From the NCBI GenBank assembly GCA_002373165.1, contig DFJS01000039.1:1-16452 (forward strand): a DNA stretch of 16,452 bases. Direction: 5' to 3'. Shown here one piece after another: positions 6,797 through 14,952 of this stretch (position 1 is its first letter; each line of letters opens with the position of its first letter). Under the pieces are notes generated by a model. That model was not told the origin of the DNA, made no database searches, and saw only the letters and a program-made list of their open reading frames with translations. Made by a program: the position numbers and the translations under genes. Source of the DNA: Ruminococcus sp. UBA3665 (GTDB lineage Bacteria; Bacillota; Clostridia; Oscillospirales; Ruminococcaceae).

Positions 6797-9700
6797 ATGA
6801 GTTTGTTAACCAACAAAATTTCAGCACTGTCTCCCGGCACTCATGTCCGGTTTACCCATGTATCCGGACAGATCATCGAAGGCGTTGTCGCTGAAAACGA
6901 CGGCAAAGAATCTTTGTCAGTTCAGATTACATCCCTTATGACATTACGGTATGACCATATCAGTATGATGGAGGAAAATCAGCAAATCGGAGCAGTTCTT
7001 CCTGTTCCGTCCGACGAGACCGCGCCTGCCGTGAAAGAACCCGAAGTTCTCCGGCTGGTATGCGATAAGGAAATATTTTCCCAGGCTTTCAAAGAACTGG
7101 AAGCCGATGAGAAAAAAGCACTGAATCCGGTACATGATAAATTTCAGAGTTTCCTGAAAAGTCATGAAACTTCCAAATGCGAAGAGACTCTCCAGCTGAT
7201 ATGGACGATGATGGAAGACAACAACTGGGATTATCATCCGCGTGTCAATCTTCTTTTAGGCTGGATTCAGCTGGCTTACGGGGATTTCGGCGCAGCCGCA
7301 GAATCGTTCTTTTATGCCGAACAGCCCCGGTATGCGTACTGTGCAGCCTATCAGGGTACGGCATCCGATGAGGATGCAAAACTGTATCAGCTCGCCGCCG
7401 CATTTGCCGCCGTCTACTTATCCGGCAAAGATACTGCCCACGCCGCCGAAGCTGTGGAAGTGCTCCGGAAATCCTCTGTCATGGCCGCCGATGTCAGCGG
7501 TATTGCCTATGCCGTAAAGCATTCCAGTGCTGATATCACTGCCATGATACAGGAAGCAATCCGTTCTGTCGGAAAAAATTACATCAAAAGCAGTGACGAA
7601 TTGTCAGATACTGAAAAACTGCTTGACAAAATCAGAATTTATTATCCGAATACAAAAATAGAAGAATGCATTGCCGAATACTGCGGCAAACTGCCGGAAT
7701 CAAAAGCTCCGGAGAAAGAAACAACTGTCAGCATGACTCCCGAACCGGAGGAAGAATATCACGGCAGAATGATTTCTTATAAATTCTATGAAGACAGAGG
7801 CAAAGTCGAAACAGAAGACGGCGAGCAATATGTCTTTGATGTCAAAGATATTACAGATATTTCTTTGAAAAATCAGGTGAAAAAAATCACGTCCAAAGAT
7901 TTCGAGCCGATTGCCGTCAAATTCATGCTGGCAAAGCGTGCCGGAAAATATGTTGCCGTTTCTGTCAAAAGAGGCCTGGAACCTCCTAAAGCACAGCCCC
8001 CTGCCCCGGCTGTGACAAATTCGATGTCCGGCGCAAATACGCTGTTCACCAAAAAAGATTATGCCGGAGCAATCGAAATTTATAAAAAACATCTGCAAGG
8101 TGCCGACTGGGAAATTGCTTTCACACAGATTATCATGTGTTATCTTGCCCTCAGCAACGAAGGCGATGAATTCGGCTATCTGGAAGAACTCCGCGCTTTT
8201 GTCGAAAAATATATTCATAAAACCACTAAAAATACCAAAACGCTGGAATCTTTGCAGCAATATTACATGAAAATCCATGATTATGAAAAAGCTCTGAATA
8301 CCATCAATGACCTCATGGAACTGTGCGATACCAGCGAACACGGCAGAATTCTGCATTATTTAATCGGCAAAGCACGCTGTTACAAAGCTATGAAAAATTA
8401 TGCATCTGCCATCAGCGAACTGCTCGACTGGCTGGATATCGTAAAGCGAAATAAAATGAAAGAACGTCAGCAGCAAAGAGATACTCTTGTTTATACCGAA
8501 CTTGCAGAACTGTATTTTGAAAACGGCGATTACAGCAATGCCGAAAAATATGCCAATCTTTCCGCGGCCGCTGAACGCAAGCAGGCTCTCAGGCAGAAAA
8601 TCGCCGTCAAAAAAGCAGAACTGACTCCCCCCGAAACACAGGATTTCATCGAAGATGCTGACGATGAAGAAGAACTCTCCAGAGAAATTTCTTCCGAACC
8701 GGAAGAATCGCTCCAGACGGCATATGATGCTTATACTGACCCTGCCGGATTCGATGCGCTGGGTCTGGATGATACGGCTGTCATTCATCGTGCGCTGAAT
8801 TTTCATGCCGATCAGCTTTACTGTCTGCTGACATATCTGCACGGTGCCTCTGTACTGGCCGCTGATTCTAAAAAAACAAGAACGGACGAAAACGGGAATA
8901 TTATCTATATCAGTCAGGCACTCAAAGCAGTCAATGCGGCTGTTTCGTACGCCTTCAACAGTCCCCTGCTGGATTCTGAATATCTCAGCACGGAAATTAT
9001 GGCAATGTTTGAAGAAGCCAAGAATGATATCCCGGCAACTGCGCCTTCTATGTTTGCGGCATCGGCATTATATGCGCTTTTCAATACGCCTTCTATTCCG
9101 GATTATACTGTCAGCGATCTTTGTGCTGTGACGGAACATGATCAATTAGAACAATATCCTGCACTGATGCCGCTGATGAATGATCTTTTGTCTTTCCGCG
9201 AAAAAACCGGCTATGGCATGGATGCGTTCGCCGGCTATAAAACAGACAGCACCGTTTTGCAGGCCGCCGTCAATGCCGCCGCCGAATGCCGCAGTTCTCT
9301 GGACGAGCGAACCAAAGCCGCTGAACAGTATGTCCAGCTGCGCCAGACAAGAGAACTGCTGTTCTGCGACCCGGAAGGCGATATCCGCAAATGCCTTGAT
9401 ATCGCGGCCGATAACCGTACTTCCGAATGCGGCACCGTCGTCAGAATCCTGCAGGCATTATTCATCCGGAGCGGCCGTTCTGTCTCGGCAGAAAATATGG
9501 ATAAAAATAAAATCAAGGCATATATCGACCAGAAATATGACGATGCAAGCGATATCATGAAGAAAAACGGCTATCAGCCTTCCAAGCAGTTTAAAATTCT
9601 GGTTGGCAAGCGTGCCAATAATCTGCTGACGGTCACCCTGCGGACGATTACCTGCATCTGCGACTGGGTCTCTGCCGCCGAGCATCTTTCTGTGAACAGC

Positions 9701-12427
9701 AATGCCTTTGTCAAAACGCAGTATGAAGAATCTGCGCCGCGCGTACTGGCCGGACTGACGGCCGTCATCGGCAGCTGTGAGAGCATCACTGCCGCAAACG
9801 GCTTCGACTGGGGAACAGAAAGCATCCGCAGAGCCGCCGCCGAACTGCTCGCCAAGATGAACGGAACGTATCACAGCAGGACAAAACGCTATTTCTTCAT
9901 CGACTTCCTGAAAGGCGAAGACATCCTGCTGAATGACAGCTATCTTCCTGAAATGCAGTCTTCTTTCTGTGATATGCCGGAATTTCATCTTCTGCGCCGC
10001 ATTGAACGCCATGCCTCCCGGACAAATCAGGAACTGCCCGAACGTCTGACGGAAATTCTCAGCAATGCCGAATCAAAGCATAATTTCCGGACGGCAAGGC
10101 TCATCCGGGCATACGGCGAAGATATGGGCATCAAAGAAATCACAGAACATAAAGACCTTGCCCAGTACGGCGAATGCCTGAAACAGGCCAGACAGCGGTT
10201 TGAAACCATGTTCCAGGACTTCTCTGACGAACTGGAACTCTGCGAAAGCTACGGCACACTTTCCAACATCAACGGCGAAAAAGATGAAATCATGACTATC
10301 GCTTACAGCTGGTACCGGATTACCAAAATCACCGGCGATTATGGCTTTTATGTCAGACTTCTTGAAACCATCCGGAGCAGCGTTTCTGCCCATGCCGCCA
10401 AAAAAGGCGAACAGCTGATGCGCCAGCTGGAAGAACTCGCCGATAAGCCTGAATATAATTTCGGCGTGTTCAGCAAAGAAATGATTGAAGAAAAAATCAA
10501 TGACCAGAATTATTCCTCTGCCGAATTTATCATGAGCTGTATTCTGCGCGGCGATGTCAGTGCTATTTCTGATTATTCTGACGAACCTTTCGGCTATTTC
10601 GGCGAATTTATCAACGAATATGCTACTAATTCCCGTGCTGTCCGGGGCGCAGGCCGTGATATTACCGATACGATTTTTGAATATTCCGGCAAGAAAGATC
10701 TGGAAAAGGCTCTGATTGTCCTGACCAACAATGCCCGCAAAGAGACAAAAGGCGGTGCCAATCTGCTGAAAAGCTGGATTCCGCGCGGCGGCCCTGCCAG
10801 CATCGAACAGCTGACGGCTCTGCTGACAAGGCTCGGCTTTAAGCCCGTCTCCGTCCAGCCGGATGAAAGCATTGATGCCGAAGCTTATCAGGTATTCTGC
10901 CGCAAACAGATTGGCAAAGTGAATTATGTCCATCAGATTCCTGCATTCGGCTCCAAAAGCGAAACAGAGGGCTTCCGGGTGCTTTGTCTGTACGGCACTT
11001 ATAACTGTGATGCCCTGATGGACAAGTTCCGTTCTGTCAATACCACAGCCAGACATACGCTTGTTCTGCTGGATTATGCCATGAATATCGAAGAACGCAG
11101 ACGGCTTGCCAGAAAAATCAAAGAAGAAAAAACTTTTGCCAAGACTTTTATTGTCATCGACCGTGTAATTTTATTCTATCTGGCAAAGCATTATGCCGAA
11201 AATACCGTCATCCGCAGAATGATGGCCGTTACACTGCCGTTTGCCTATTATCAGCCGTTTGTGGAAGAATCCAGACAGAATATGCCGCCGGAACTCTTCA
11301 CAGGCAGAGAGGCCGAACTGACTTCTATCGAATCCCCCGAAGGTGCCAGCCTGGTTTACGGCGGCCGTCAGCTGGGCAAAAGTGCCCTGCTGAAAATGGC
11401 AAAGCATAATATCGACAAAAACGGAAACGGCGGCAGAGCTGTCCTGATTGATATCCAGAAACGCTCCGCCGCAGAAGCCGCTAAAATCGTATGCAATAAG
11501 CTGATGATCGAGGGCATTCTGGACAAGTCCTGCCAGTGCGATACCTGGACGGCTCTTGCCGAACATCTGCAAAAACGCCTGATGGATGAAAATCCCGAAA
11601 CGCGCATTGCTTATCTTCTGCTGATGCTGGACGAGGCGGATGTCTTTATCCAGACCAGCGGCGAAACGGATGACCAGCCTATCACTGCCCTGAAAAGTCT
11701 GCCTTCTGACAGATTCAAGCTCGTCATGGCCGGCCTGCATAATCTCAGCCGGTATAACAGAGAAGTCCTGCATGGAAATTCCAATCTGATTCATCTGAAT
11801 TATATCATCATCCGGCAGTTCCGCCGCGAAGAGGCAACCAAACTGCTGACCAGCATTCTGGCCTATCTGGGATTCAGATTCACTCAGAAAATTATTGATA
11901 ATATTCTGGCATCGACTTATAATTATCCCGGCCTGATTCAGTTTTACTGCCAGAAGCTTCTGGAAGCAATGAAAAATGAAGATTATGCCGGCTACGGAGA
12001 ATCCGGAACGCCCCCCTATGAAGTCACCGAGAGCCATTACAAGAAAGTCCTCTCTGATACGGCCTTTACTGACAAAGTCAACGAAAAGCTGGAAGCAACC
12101 CTCTTTACAGAAGACGAGGACAAAAAACGCAGCAATTATCATATTATCGCCCTGATTCTTGCTTATCTTTACTATGCCGCGCCCAATGAAAAAGGCTATA
12201 CGAATGAAGATCTGCTGAAAATTGCAGATGAATATCATATTACCCGCGTAACCTCGCTGAAACCGGAACAGCTTTCTGAAATTCTCAGCGAAATGTGGGA
12301 TTTGAATATCATCACAGTCATGGACGGCTGCTATCGTTTTGCAACGGACGGATTCCGCAAACTGCTGGGCAGTCAGGAAACAGTTGAAAAAAGCATGGGC
12401 GATTATTTCGAGGAGGCGGTTATATGA
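6797..12427 (+). CDS. Giant TPR-STAND P-loop ATPase with Sm-like and cold-shock-like domains
   Basis: An 1876-aa protein. ATG 6797 is chosen because AGGAGG is six bases upstream and the promoter -10 is at 6758; the frame opens at 6755 inside the promoter. Domain order by reading: Sm/SH3-like small beta barrel (about 10-58, GTHVRFTHVSGQIIEGVV); helical region (80-270); cold-shock-like OB domain (323-394, GRMISYKFYEDRGKV then YVFDVKDITD); TPR repeats (about 410-600); an acidic linker; a long helical array (about 650-1340); an alpha/beta module (1393-1495). A STAND/AAA-type ATPase follows, with Walker A GGRQLGKS (1522-1529), Walker B LLLMLDEAD (Asp1612, Glu1613) and a sensor-like FKLVMAGLHNL. 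The C-terminus is a winged helix (about 1770-1870). STAND proteins act as NTP-driven switches coupling sensing to an effector. The gene overlaps the HEPN-like gene by 4 bp, so that protein is the likely effector. A defence role is inferred, not shown. Confidence 0.85.
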   Translation: MSLLTNKISALSPGTHVRFTHVSGQIIEGVVAENDGKESLSVQITSLMTLRYDHISMMEENQQIGAVLPVPSDETAPAVKEPEVLRLVCDKEIFSQAFKELEADEKKALNPVHDKFQSFLKSHETSKCEETLQLIWTMMEDNNWDYHPRVNLLLGWIQLAYGDFGAAAESFFYAEQPRYAYCAAYQGTASDEDAKLYQLAAAFAAVYLSGKDTAHAAEAVEVLRKSSVMAADVSGIAYAVKHSSADITAMIQEAIRSVGKNYIKSSDELSDTEKLLDKIRIYYPNTKIEECIAEYCGKLPESKAPEKETTVSMTPEPEEEYHGRMISYKFYEDRGKVETEDGEQYVFDVKDITDISLKNQVKKITSKDFEPIAVKFMLAKRAGKYVAVSVKRGLEPPKAQPPAPAVTNSMSGANTLFTKKDYAGAIEIYKKHLQGADWEIAFTQIIMCYLALSNEGDEFGYLEELRAFVEKYIHKTTKNTKTLESLQQYYMKIHDYEKALNTINDLMELCDTSEHGRILHYLIGKARCYKAMKNYASAISELLDWLDIVKRNKMKERQQQRDTLVYTELAELYFENGDYSNAEKYANLSAAAERKQALRQKIAVKKAELTPPETQDFIEDADDEEELSREISSEPEESLQTAYDAYTDPAGFDALGLDDTAVIHRALNFHADQLYCLLTYLHGASVLAADSKKTRTDENGNIIYISQALKAVNAAVSYAFNSPLLDSEYLSTEIMAMFEEAKNDIPATAPSMFAASALYALFNTPSIPDYTVSDLCAVTEHDQLEQYPALMPLMNDLLSFREKTGYGMDAFAGYKTDSTVLQAAVNAAAECRSSLDERTKAAEQYVQLRQTRELLFCDPEGDIRKCLDIAADNRTSECGTVVRILQALFIRSGRSVSAENMDKNKIKAYIDQKYDDASDIMKKNGYQPSKQFKILVGKRANNLLTVTLRTITCICDWVSAAEHLSVNSNAFVKTQYEESAPRVLAGLTAVIGSCESITAANGFDWGTESIRRAAAELLAKMNGTYHSRTKRYFFIDFLKGEDILLNDSYLPEMQSSFCDMPEFHLLRRIERHASRTNQELPERLTEILSNAESKHNFRTARLIRAYGEDMGIKEITEHKDLAQYGECLKQARQRFETMFQDFSDELELCESYGTLSNINGEKDEIMTIAYSWYRITKITGDYGFYVRLLETIRSSVSAHAAKKGEQLMRQLEELADKPEYNFGVFSKEMIEEKINDQNYSSAEFIMSCILRGDVSAISDYSDEPFGYFGEFINEYATNSRAVRGAGRDITDTIFEYSGKKDLEKALIVLTNNARKETKGGANLLKSWIPRGGPASIEQLTALLTRLGFKPVSVQPDESIDAEAYQVFCRKQIGKVNYVHQIPAFGSKSETEGFRVLCLYGTYNCDALMDKFRSVNTTARHTLVLLDYAMNIEERRRLARKIKEEKTFAKTFIVIDRVILFYLAKHYAENTVIRRMMAVTLPFAYYQPFVEESRQNMPPELFTGREAELTSIESPEGASLVYGGRQLGKSALLKMAKHNIDKNGNGGRAVLIDIQKRSAAEAAKIVCNKLMIEGILDKSCQCDTWTALAEHLQKRLMDENPETRIAYLLLMLDEADVFIQTSGETDDQPITALKSLPSDRFKLVMAGLHNLSRYNREVLHGNSNLIHLNYIIIRQFRREEATKLLTSILAYLGFRFTQKIIDNILASTYNYPGLIQFYCQKLLEAMKNEDYAGYGESGTPPYEVTESHYKKVLSDTAFTDKVNEKLEATLFTEDEDKKRSNYHIIALILAYLYYAAPNEKGYTNEDLLKIADEYHITRVTSLKPEQLSEILSEMWDLNIITVMDGCYRFATDGFRKLLGSQETVEKSMGDYFEEAVI

Positions 12428-13479
12428 CAGGAACACTCTGGTGGGACGAACTTGTCAATTCTGTACGATTTCTTGACAATATCCAGAACTCTCTCAAGGC
12501 AAACGAGTCCGTGCTGCTTTTATTCGATGCCGATATCCCCTGGCCGGATATCCTGATTTCCACAATCGCCAGCCGGCTGGATAATATCAGCGACAAAAGC
12601 TTTGACGTGCTGGATGTCTCCGGCACAGATGCCCCCGGCAAATTCCTGATGGAACGCTATTGCAGCAAGGAAGAACGCAATAAATACTGGCCGACTACGC
12701 ACGGCAGTCCGGAAAAATTCCTCGCACAGAACCGCGCCACTCCGCTGAACAAGCGTTATGTGTGCCTTACCGGAATTTCCCCTGAAAACGCTTCTGCCTG
12801 GACTGCCTCTGTTTCAGAATATCTGGAAAACTGCGATGCCGCACTGGAACACGGCGTATTTATCCTCATCCTGAAAAATACCGGAGCGGCGGCATCCAGA
12901 CAGCTGAAAACCCTGCAATATGCCGATTATGTCACGGACTATGACTGCATGATGCTTTGTCTGACTCTGGTATCTGATTTATCATGCAGCCGGGCTGAAA
13001 AAATGTATCTGTGCGAAGTGGCAAGCAACATCGCGCATAATCATGTAGAACTGGCAGCTCTGCTTGTTTCTGAAAAACTCGGCCTGCTGCGCGAACCCCT
13101 TGCCGCAGCGGAGCGTATCTGCCGGGAAAACGGCATAAAAATCACCAATTTGCAGGAAGTCGTCCGCACAGCAGTATGGGAGGCGCAAATCAAGCTGGTT
13201 TTCCCGAAACTGGAAAATTTCCGTTCGTCCATCATACGCAGGTACGAGGCCAAATTACAGCAGTTCCTGCCCATCCGCAGTTCCAACAATGACAAAATCG
13301 AACGTCCGGCAGATTTAGAAATCGGACAGCTGTTCTATCTCTGCAAACAGAACCGTGCGAGCAAAATCACTGACTATGCAGAATACGAAAAGCTTCATAA
13401 AATGCGCGATGCCCGGAACATTCTGGCACATCTGGAAACGCTGACGTATCATCAGCTGAAAGAACTTGATATGATATAA
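12424..13479 (+). CDS. HEPN-like putative RNase, partner of the STAND ATPase
   Basis: A 351-aa protein of no family I can name. Its C-terminus reads KMRDARNILAHLETL, containing R331-N-I-L-A-H336. This R-x4-H pattern in a helix near the end of a helical domain is the catalytic signature of HEPN ribonucleases. The N-terminal half looks alpha/beta: a hydrophobic strand (VLLLFDADIPW) where a Walker A loop would fall and another (GVFILILKN) where Walker B would fall, but no GxxxxGK is present. It may be a degenerate P-loop domain, which is speculative. A helical segment (about 190-260) links the halves. Translation is coupled to the ATPase: ATGA overlap and AGGAGG at 12411-12416, seven bases before the ATG. 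A terminator follows directly. The most likely role is a toxic RNase held in check and released by the ATPase; a nucleotidyl-transfer-like or non-catalytic HEPN is also possible. Confidence 0.75.
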   Translation: MTGTLWWDELVNSVRFLDNIQNSLKANESVLLLFDADIPWPDILISTIASRLDNISDKSFDVLDVSGTDAPGKFLMERYCSKEERNKYWPTTHGSPEKFLAQNRATPLNKRYVCLTGISPENASAWTASVSEYLENCDAALEHGVFILILKNTGAAASRQLKTLQYADYVTDYDCMMLCLTLVSDLSCSRAEKMYLCEVASNIAHNHVELAALLVSEKLGLLREPLAAAERICRENGIKITNLQEVVRTAVWEAQIKLVFPKLENFRSSIIRRYEAKLQQFLPIRSSNNDKIERPADLEIGQLFYLCKQNRASKITDYAEYEKLHKMRDARNILAHLETLTYHQLKELDMI

Positions 13480-13480
13480 T

Positions 13481-13519
13481 AAAAATCTCTGTTCTGCGGC
13501 GGCAGGACAGAGATTTTTT
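13481..13519. terminator. Terminator of the STAND/HEPN operon
   Basis: AAAATCTCTGT-x-CTGC pairs with GCAG-x-ACAGAGATTTT around a GGCG loop (about 13481-13519), ending in six T. It begins two bases after the HEPN gene stop. The A-run on the left gives a T-run on the minus strand as well, so it may also end the convergent DUF3102-like transcript. Confidence 0.9.
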
Positions 13520-13524
13520 CAGGT

Positions 13525-13621
13525 GACGGGTGTGACGGCTTATACGGGACTCTCTTATATATTTTTAAAAAAATTTTTATTTTTTTATATGCAAGGGGTA
13601 TATAAACCCGTCACCCCCGTC
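13525..13621. repeat. Element A: 97-bp imperfect palindrome with AT-rich core
   Basis: The left arm GACGGGTGTGACGG (13525-13538) pairs with the right arm CCGTCACCCCCGTC (13608-13621), 13 of 14 positions, around a 69-bp A/T-rich core. Each arm is itself a 9-bp-phased repeat: GACGG at 13525 and 13534, CCGTC at 13608 and 13617. It lies between the operon terminator and the stop codon of the minus-strand gene at 13623, two bases away. A second copy with compensated arm changes lies upstream of the same gene (14549-14645). Confidence 0.8.
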
Positions 13622-13622
13622 A

Positions 13623-14462
13623 TCATGGCTGTTTTGCGTGTGTTTTCTCTCTGATTTTGTCCAGAGCGTTCAGCGCATCTTTCAGGATAGTTTCAGATTC
13701 ATCAAAAAATTCCGCATCCGGATGTTCTCTCAGAAAATTCAGAAGCGGTTCTGTGCAGCTGTCAAAAACGGCAAGCTGAATTCTGAACTGTTTTTCTTTA
13801 GGCGATTCTTCCGGGATATCTTCTTTTTGGGCGAGTTTTTCCCGGAGCTTTTCGACTTCCAGATAAGCATAGTCTCTTTGCAGATTTGCACGCTGAATTT
13901 CTTCCTGACTTTCTTTTTTCATGCGCTGTCTTTCCTCCACAATCTGCTGATTCATATCAGAAGCGAACCGGGCAAAGCGTTGTTCTTCGGCACTGGAAAC
14001 GGCCTGTTCCGGTGTCTGATTTTCATAGTTCCAGATCTGGAGTTCCAGTTTCTGATTATTCTGTTTCAGTTCTTTGATTTGCTTCTGCATTTCCCTGACG
14101 GAAGCGGCATCAATATCTATTTTCTGCTGGAGTTTCTGCCGTTCTGTTTCGTCGAGCATGGCAAGCAAAGAAAGTTTTGACATTCCGATATTTCCACTCG
14201 TGTGGAAAAAATCTTCTGAAAGATTTGTTGCAATAGCAATATATTTATAAGCCTGACTATGCTTGATGCCGGCTTCCTGTTCGCAGTAATCCTCGAAACT
14301 CTGATAATTCAGCTCTTTATAGAGCTTGTTATCTCTCATTTCTTTCAGTCCCTTGCAGACCTCGTAAAGCGATTCCTGCGCAATCTGCGCATGTGCCTTG
14401 ATATGCTGGTTCAGCCTGACGGCTCTGCCGTAATCAGCGGAGAGTACAGTTGTTTCTTTCAT
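13623..14462 (-). CDS. DUF3102-like coiled-coil protein, mobile-element type
   Basis: A 279-aa predicted soluble, DNA-associated protein. The N-terminal 110 residues resemble DUF3102-type proteins of phages and integrative elements: HIKAHAQIAQESLYEVCKGL, then YQSFEDYCEQEAGIKHSQAY and MSKLSLLAMLDETERQKL. Residues about 120-235 are a Gln/Glu/Lys-rich coiled coil; the acidic C-terminus is helical. The SQAYKYIAIA segment looks like the recognition part of a helix-turn-helix, in the manner of ParB/KfrA-like partition or regulatory proteins. This is inference. The ATG at 14462 is chosen for its GTGAGGT ribosome site ten bases upstream; the open frame continues to 14657 but there it runs through the palindromic element B. 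The gene is convergent with the STAND/HEPN operon and is bracketed by elements A and B, which are candidate binding sites. No sequence motif ties it to the defence-like pair. Confidence 0.75.
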   Translation of the reverse strand: MKETTVLSADYGRAVRLNQHIKAHAQIAQESLYEVCKGLKEMRDNKLYKELNYQSFEDYCEQEAGIKHSQAYKYIAIATNLSEDFFHTSGNIGMSKLSLLAMLDETERQKLQQKIDIDAASVREMQKQIKELKQNNQKLELQIWNYENQTPEQAVSSAEEQRFARFASDMNQQIVEERQRMKKESQEEIQRANLQRDYAYLEVEKLREKLAQKEDIPEESPKEKQFRIQLAVFDSCTEPLLNFLREHPDAEFFDESETILKDALNALDKIREKTHAKQP

Positions 14463-14548
14463 AAAAATATCTACCTCACTTTCTGATTTTTTATTCTGCC
14501 GCGGTTTGGGGCGGCAAGCAATGACACAGCGCAGGCAGGTATTCCCGT

Positions 14549-14645
14549 GGAGGGTATGGAGGCTGATACAGTATCTTTCTATATTTTTTAGATTTTCAAA
14601 AAAATTTTTTATGCAGCGGGGGATCATAAACCCTCCATACCCCCC
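14549..14645. repeat. Element B: second 97-bp palindrome, arms compensated relative to A
   Basis: The left arm GGAGGGTATGGAGG (14549-14562) pairs with the right arm CCTCCATACCCCCC (14632-14645), again 13 of 14, around a 69-bp A/T-rich core. Total length, core length and orientation match element A. The core ends are shared (CTxATAC at the left; TATGCA, a G-run and ATAAAC at the right). Arm bases differ from A at several paired positions, and in four pairs both partners changed. The 9-bp internal phasing (GGAGG at 14549 and 14558) is kept. On the minus strand it lies in the leader or promoter region of the 13623-14462 gene; a weak TTGAAA-like -35 occurs in the core. Confidence 0.8.
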
Positions 14646-14657
14646 ATTCTGATGCAA

Positions 14658-14950
14658 ATCTTATTTCCTTGACAGCAAAATCACGCACTCGCAGTGCCTC
14701 GACGTTCCGATATTGATGTCACAGGGGTTAAATTTCTGCCTTTGATGCTCTTATTTTCAAATGACGGTATTCGGAAACAAGTCAGCAGATTTTGCCTGTT
14801 CACGGAAATAAGTCTGCAATCAAAAAATTATTTGCAGTAGTAGCAGGGAAGAAGTCTGCACCTAAAAAATAACCTATGTCTGTTCATGGGAATAAATCCA
14901 TATCAAATGACAGTAACAGGAAACAAGTCCACAGAGACACTTTCAAATCT
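14658..14950. repeat. Gene-free stretch with five degenerate GGAAAnAAGTC repeats
   Basis: No convincing gene. Five related segments start (GGAA) at 14773, 14804, 14847, 14889 and 14919, approximating GGAAAtAAGTCtGCA and often preceded by CTGTTCA or GTAwyC. Spacings are 31, 43, 42 and 30 bp. The first and last copies also share AAATGACrGTA upstream. The reading frame is not kept across the copies, so it is not simply one repeated peptide. The part before 14770 shows nothing I can name. It may be eroded mobile-element sequence, since IS66 transposase remains follow directly. Confidence 0.45.
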
Positions 14951-14952
14951 GC

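Noticed and set aside
10073..11056. 327-codon minus-strand open frame inside the giant gene
   Set aside because: Same reasons: antisense shadow, no start signals, composition biased to Phe/Ile/Ala.
11171..12436. 421-codon minus-strand open frame opposite the ATPase core
   Set aside because: It is the antisense of the Walker A/B region of the STAND gene, without a ribosome site or a family signature. The sense strand carries clear motifs.
13525..14645. Elements A and B as terminal repeats or copies of a MITE
   Set aside because: In a MITE the ends are transposase sites and should be the conserved part. Here the ends have diverged with compensation while overall length and core ends are kept. 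No target-site duplication was seen.
14463..14657. N-terminal extension of the DUF3102-like gene up to 14657
   Set aside because: It would read through the palindromic element B and has no ribosome site; GTGAGGT before the ATG at 14462 marks the real start.
14771..14936. A short CRISPR array
   Set aside because: Repeats are only about 15 bp, poorly conserved and irregularly spaced (30-43 bp), without palindromic character or cas genes nearby.
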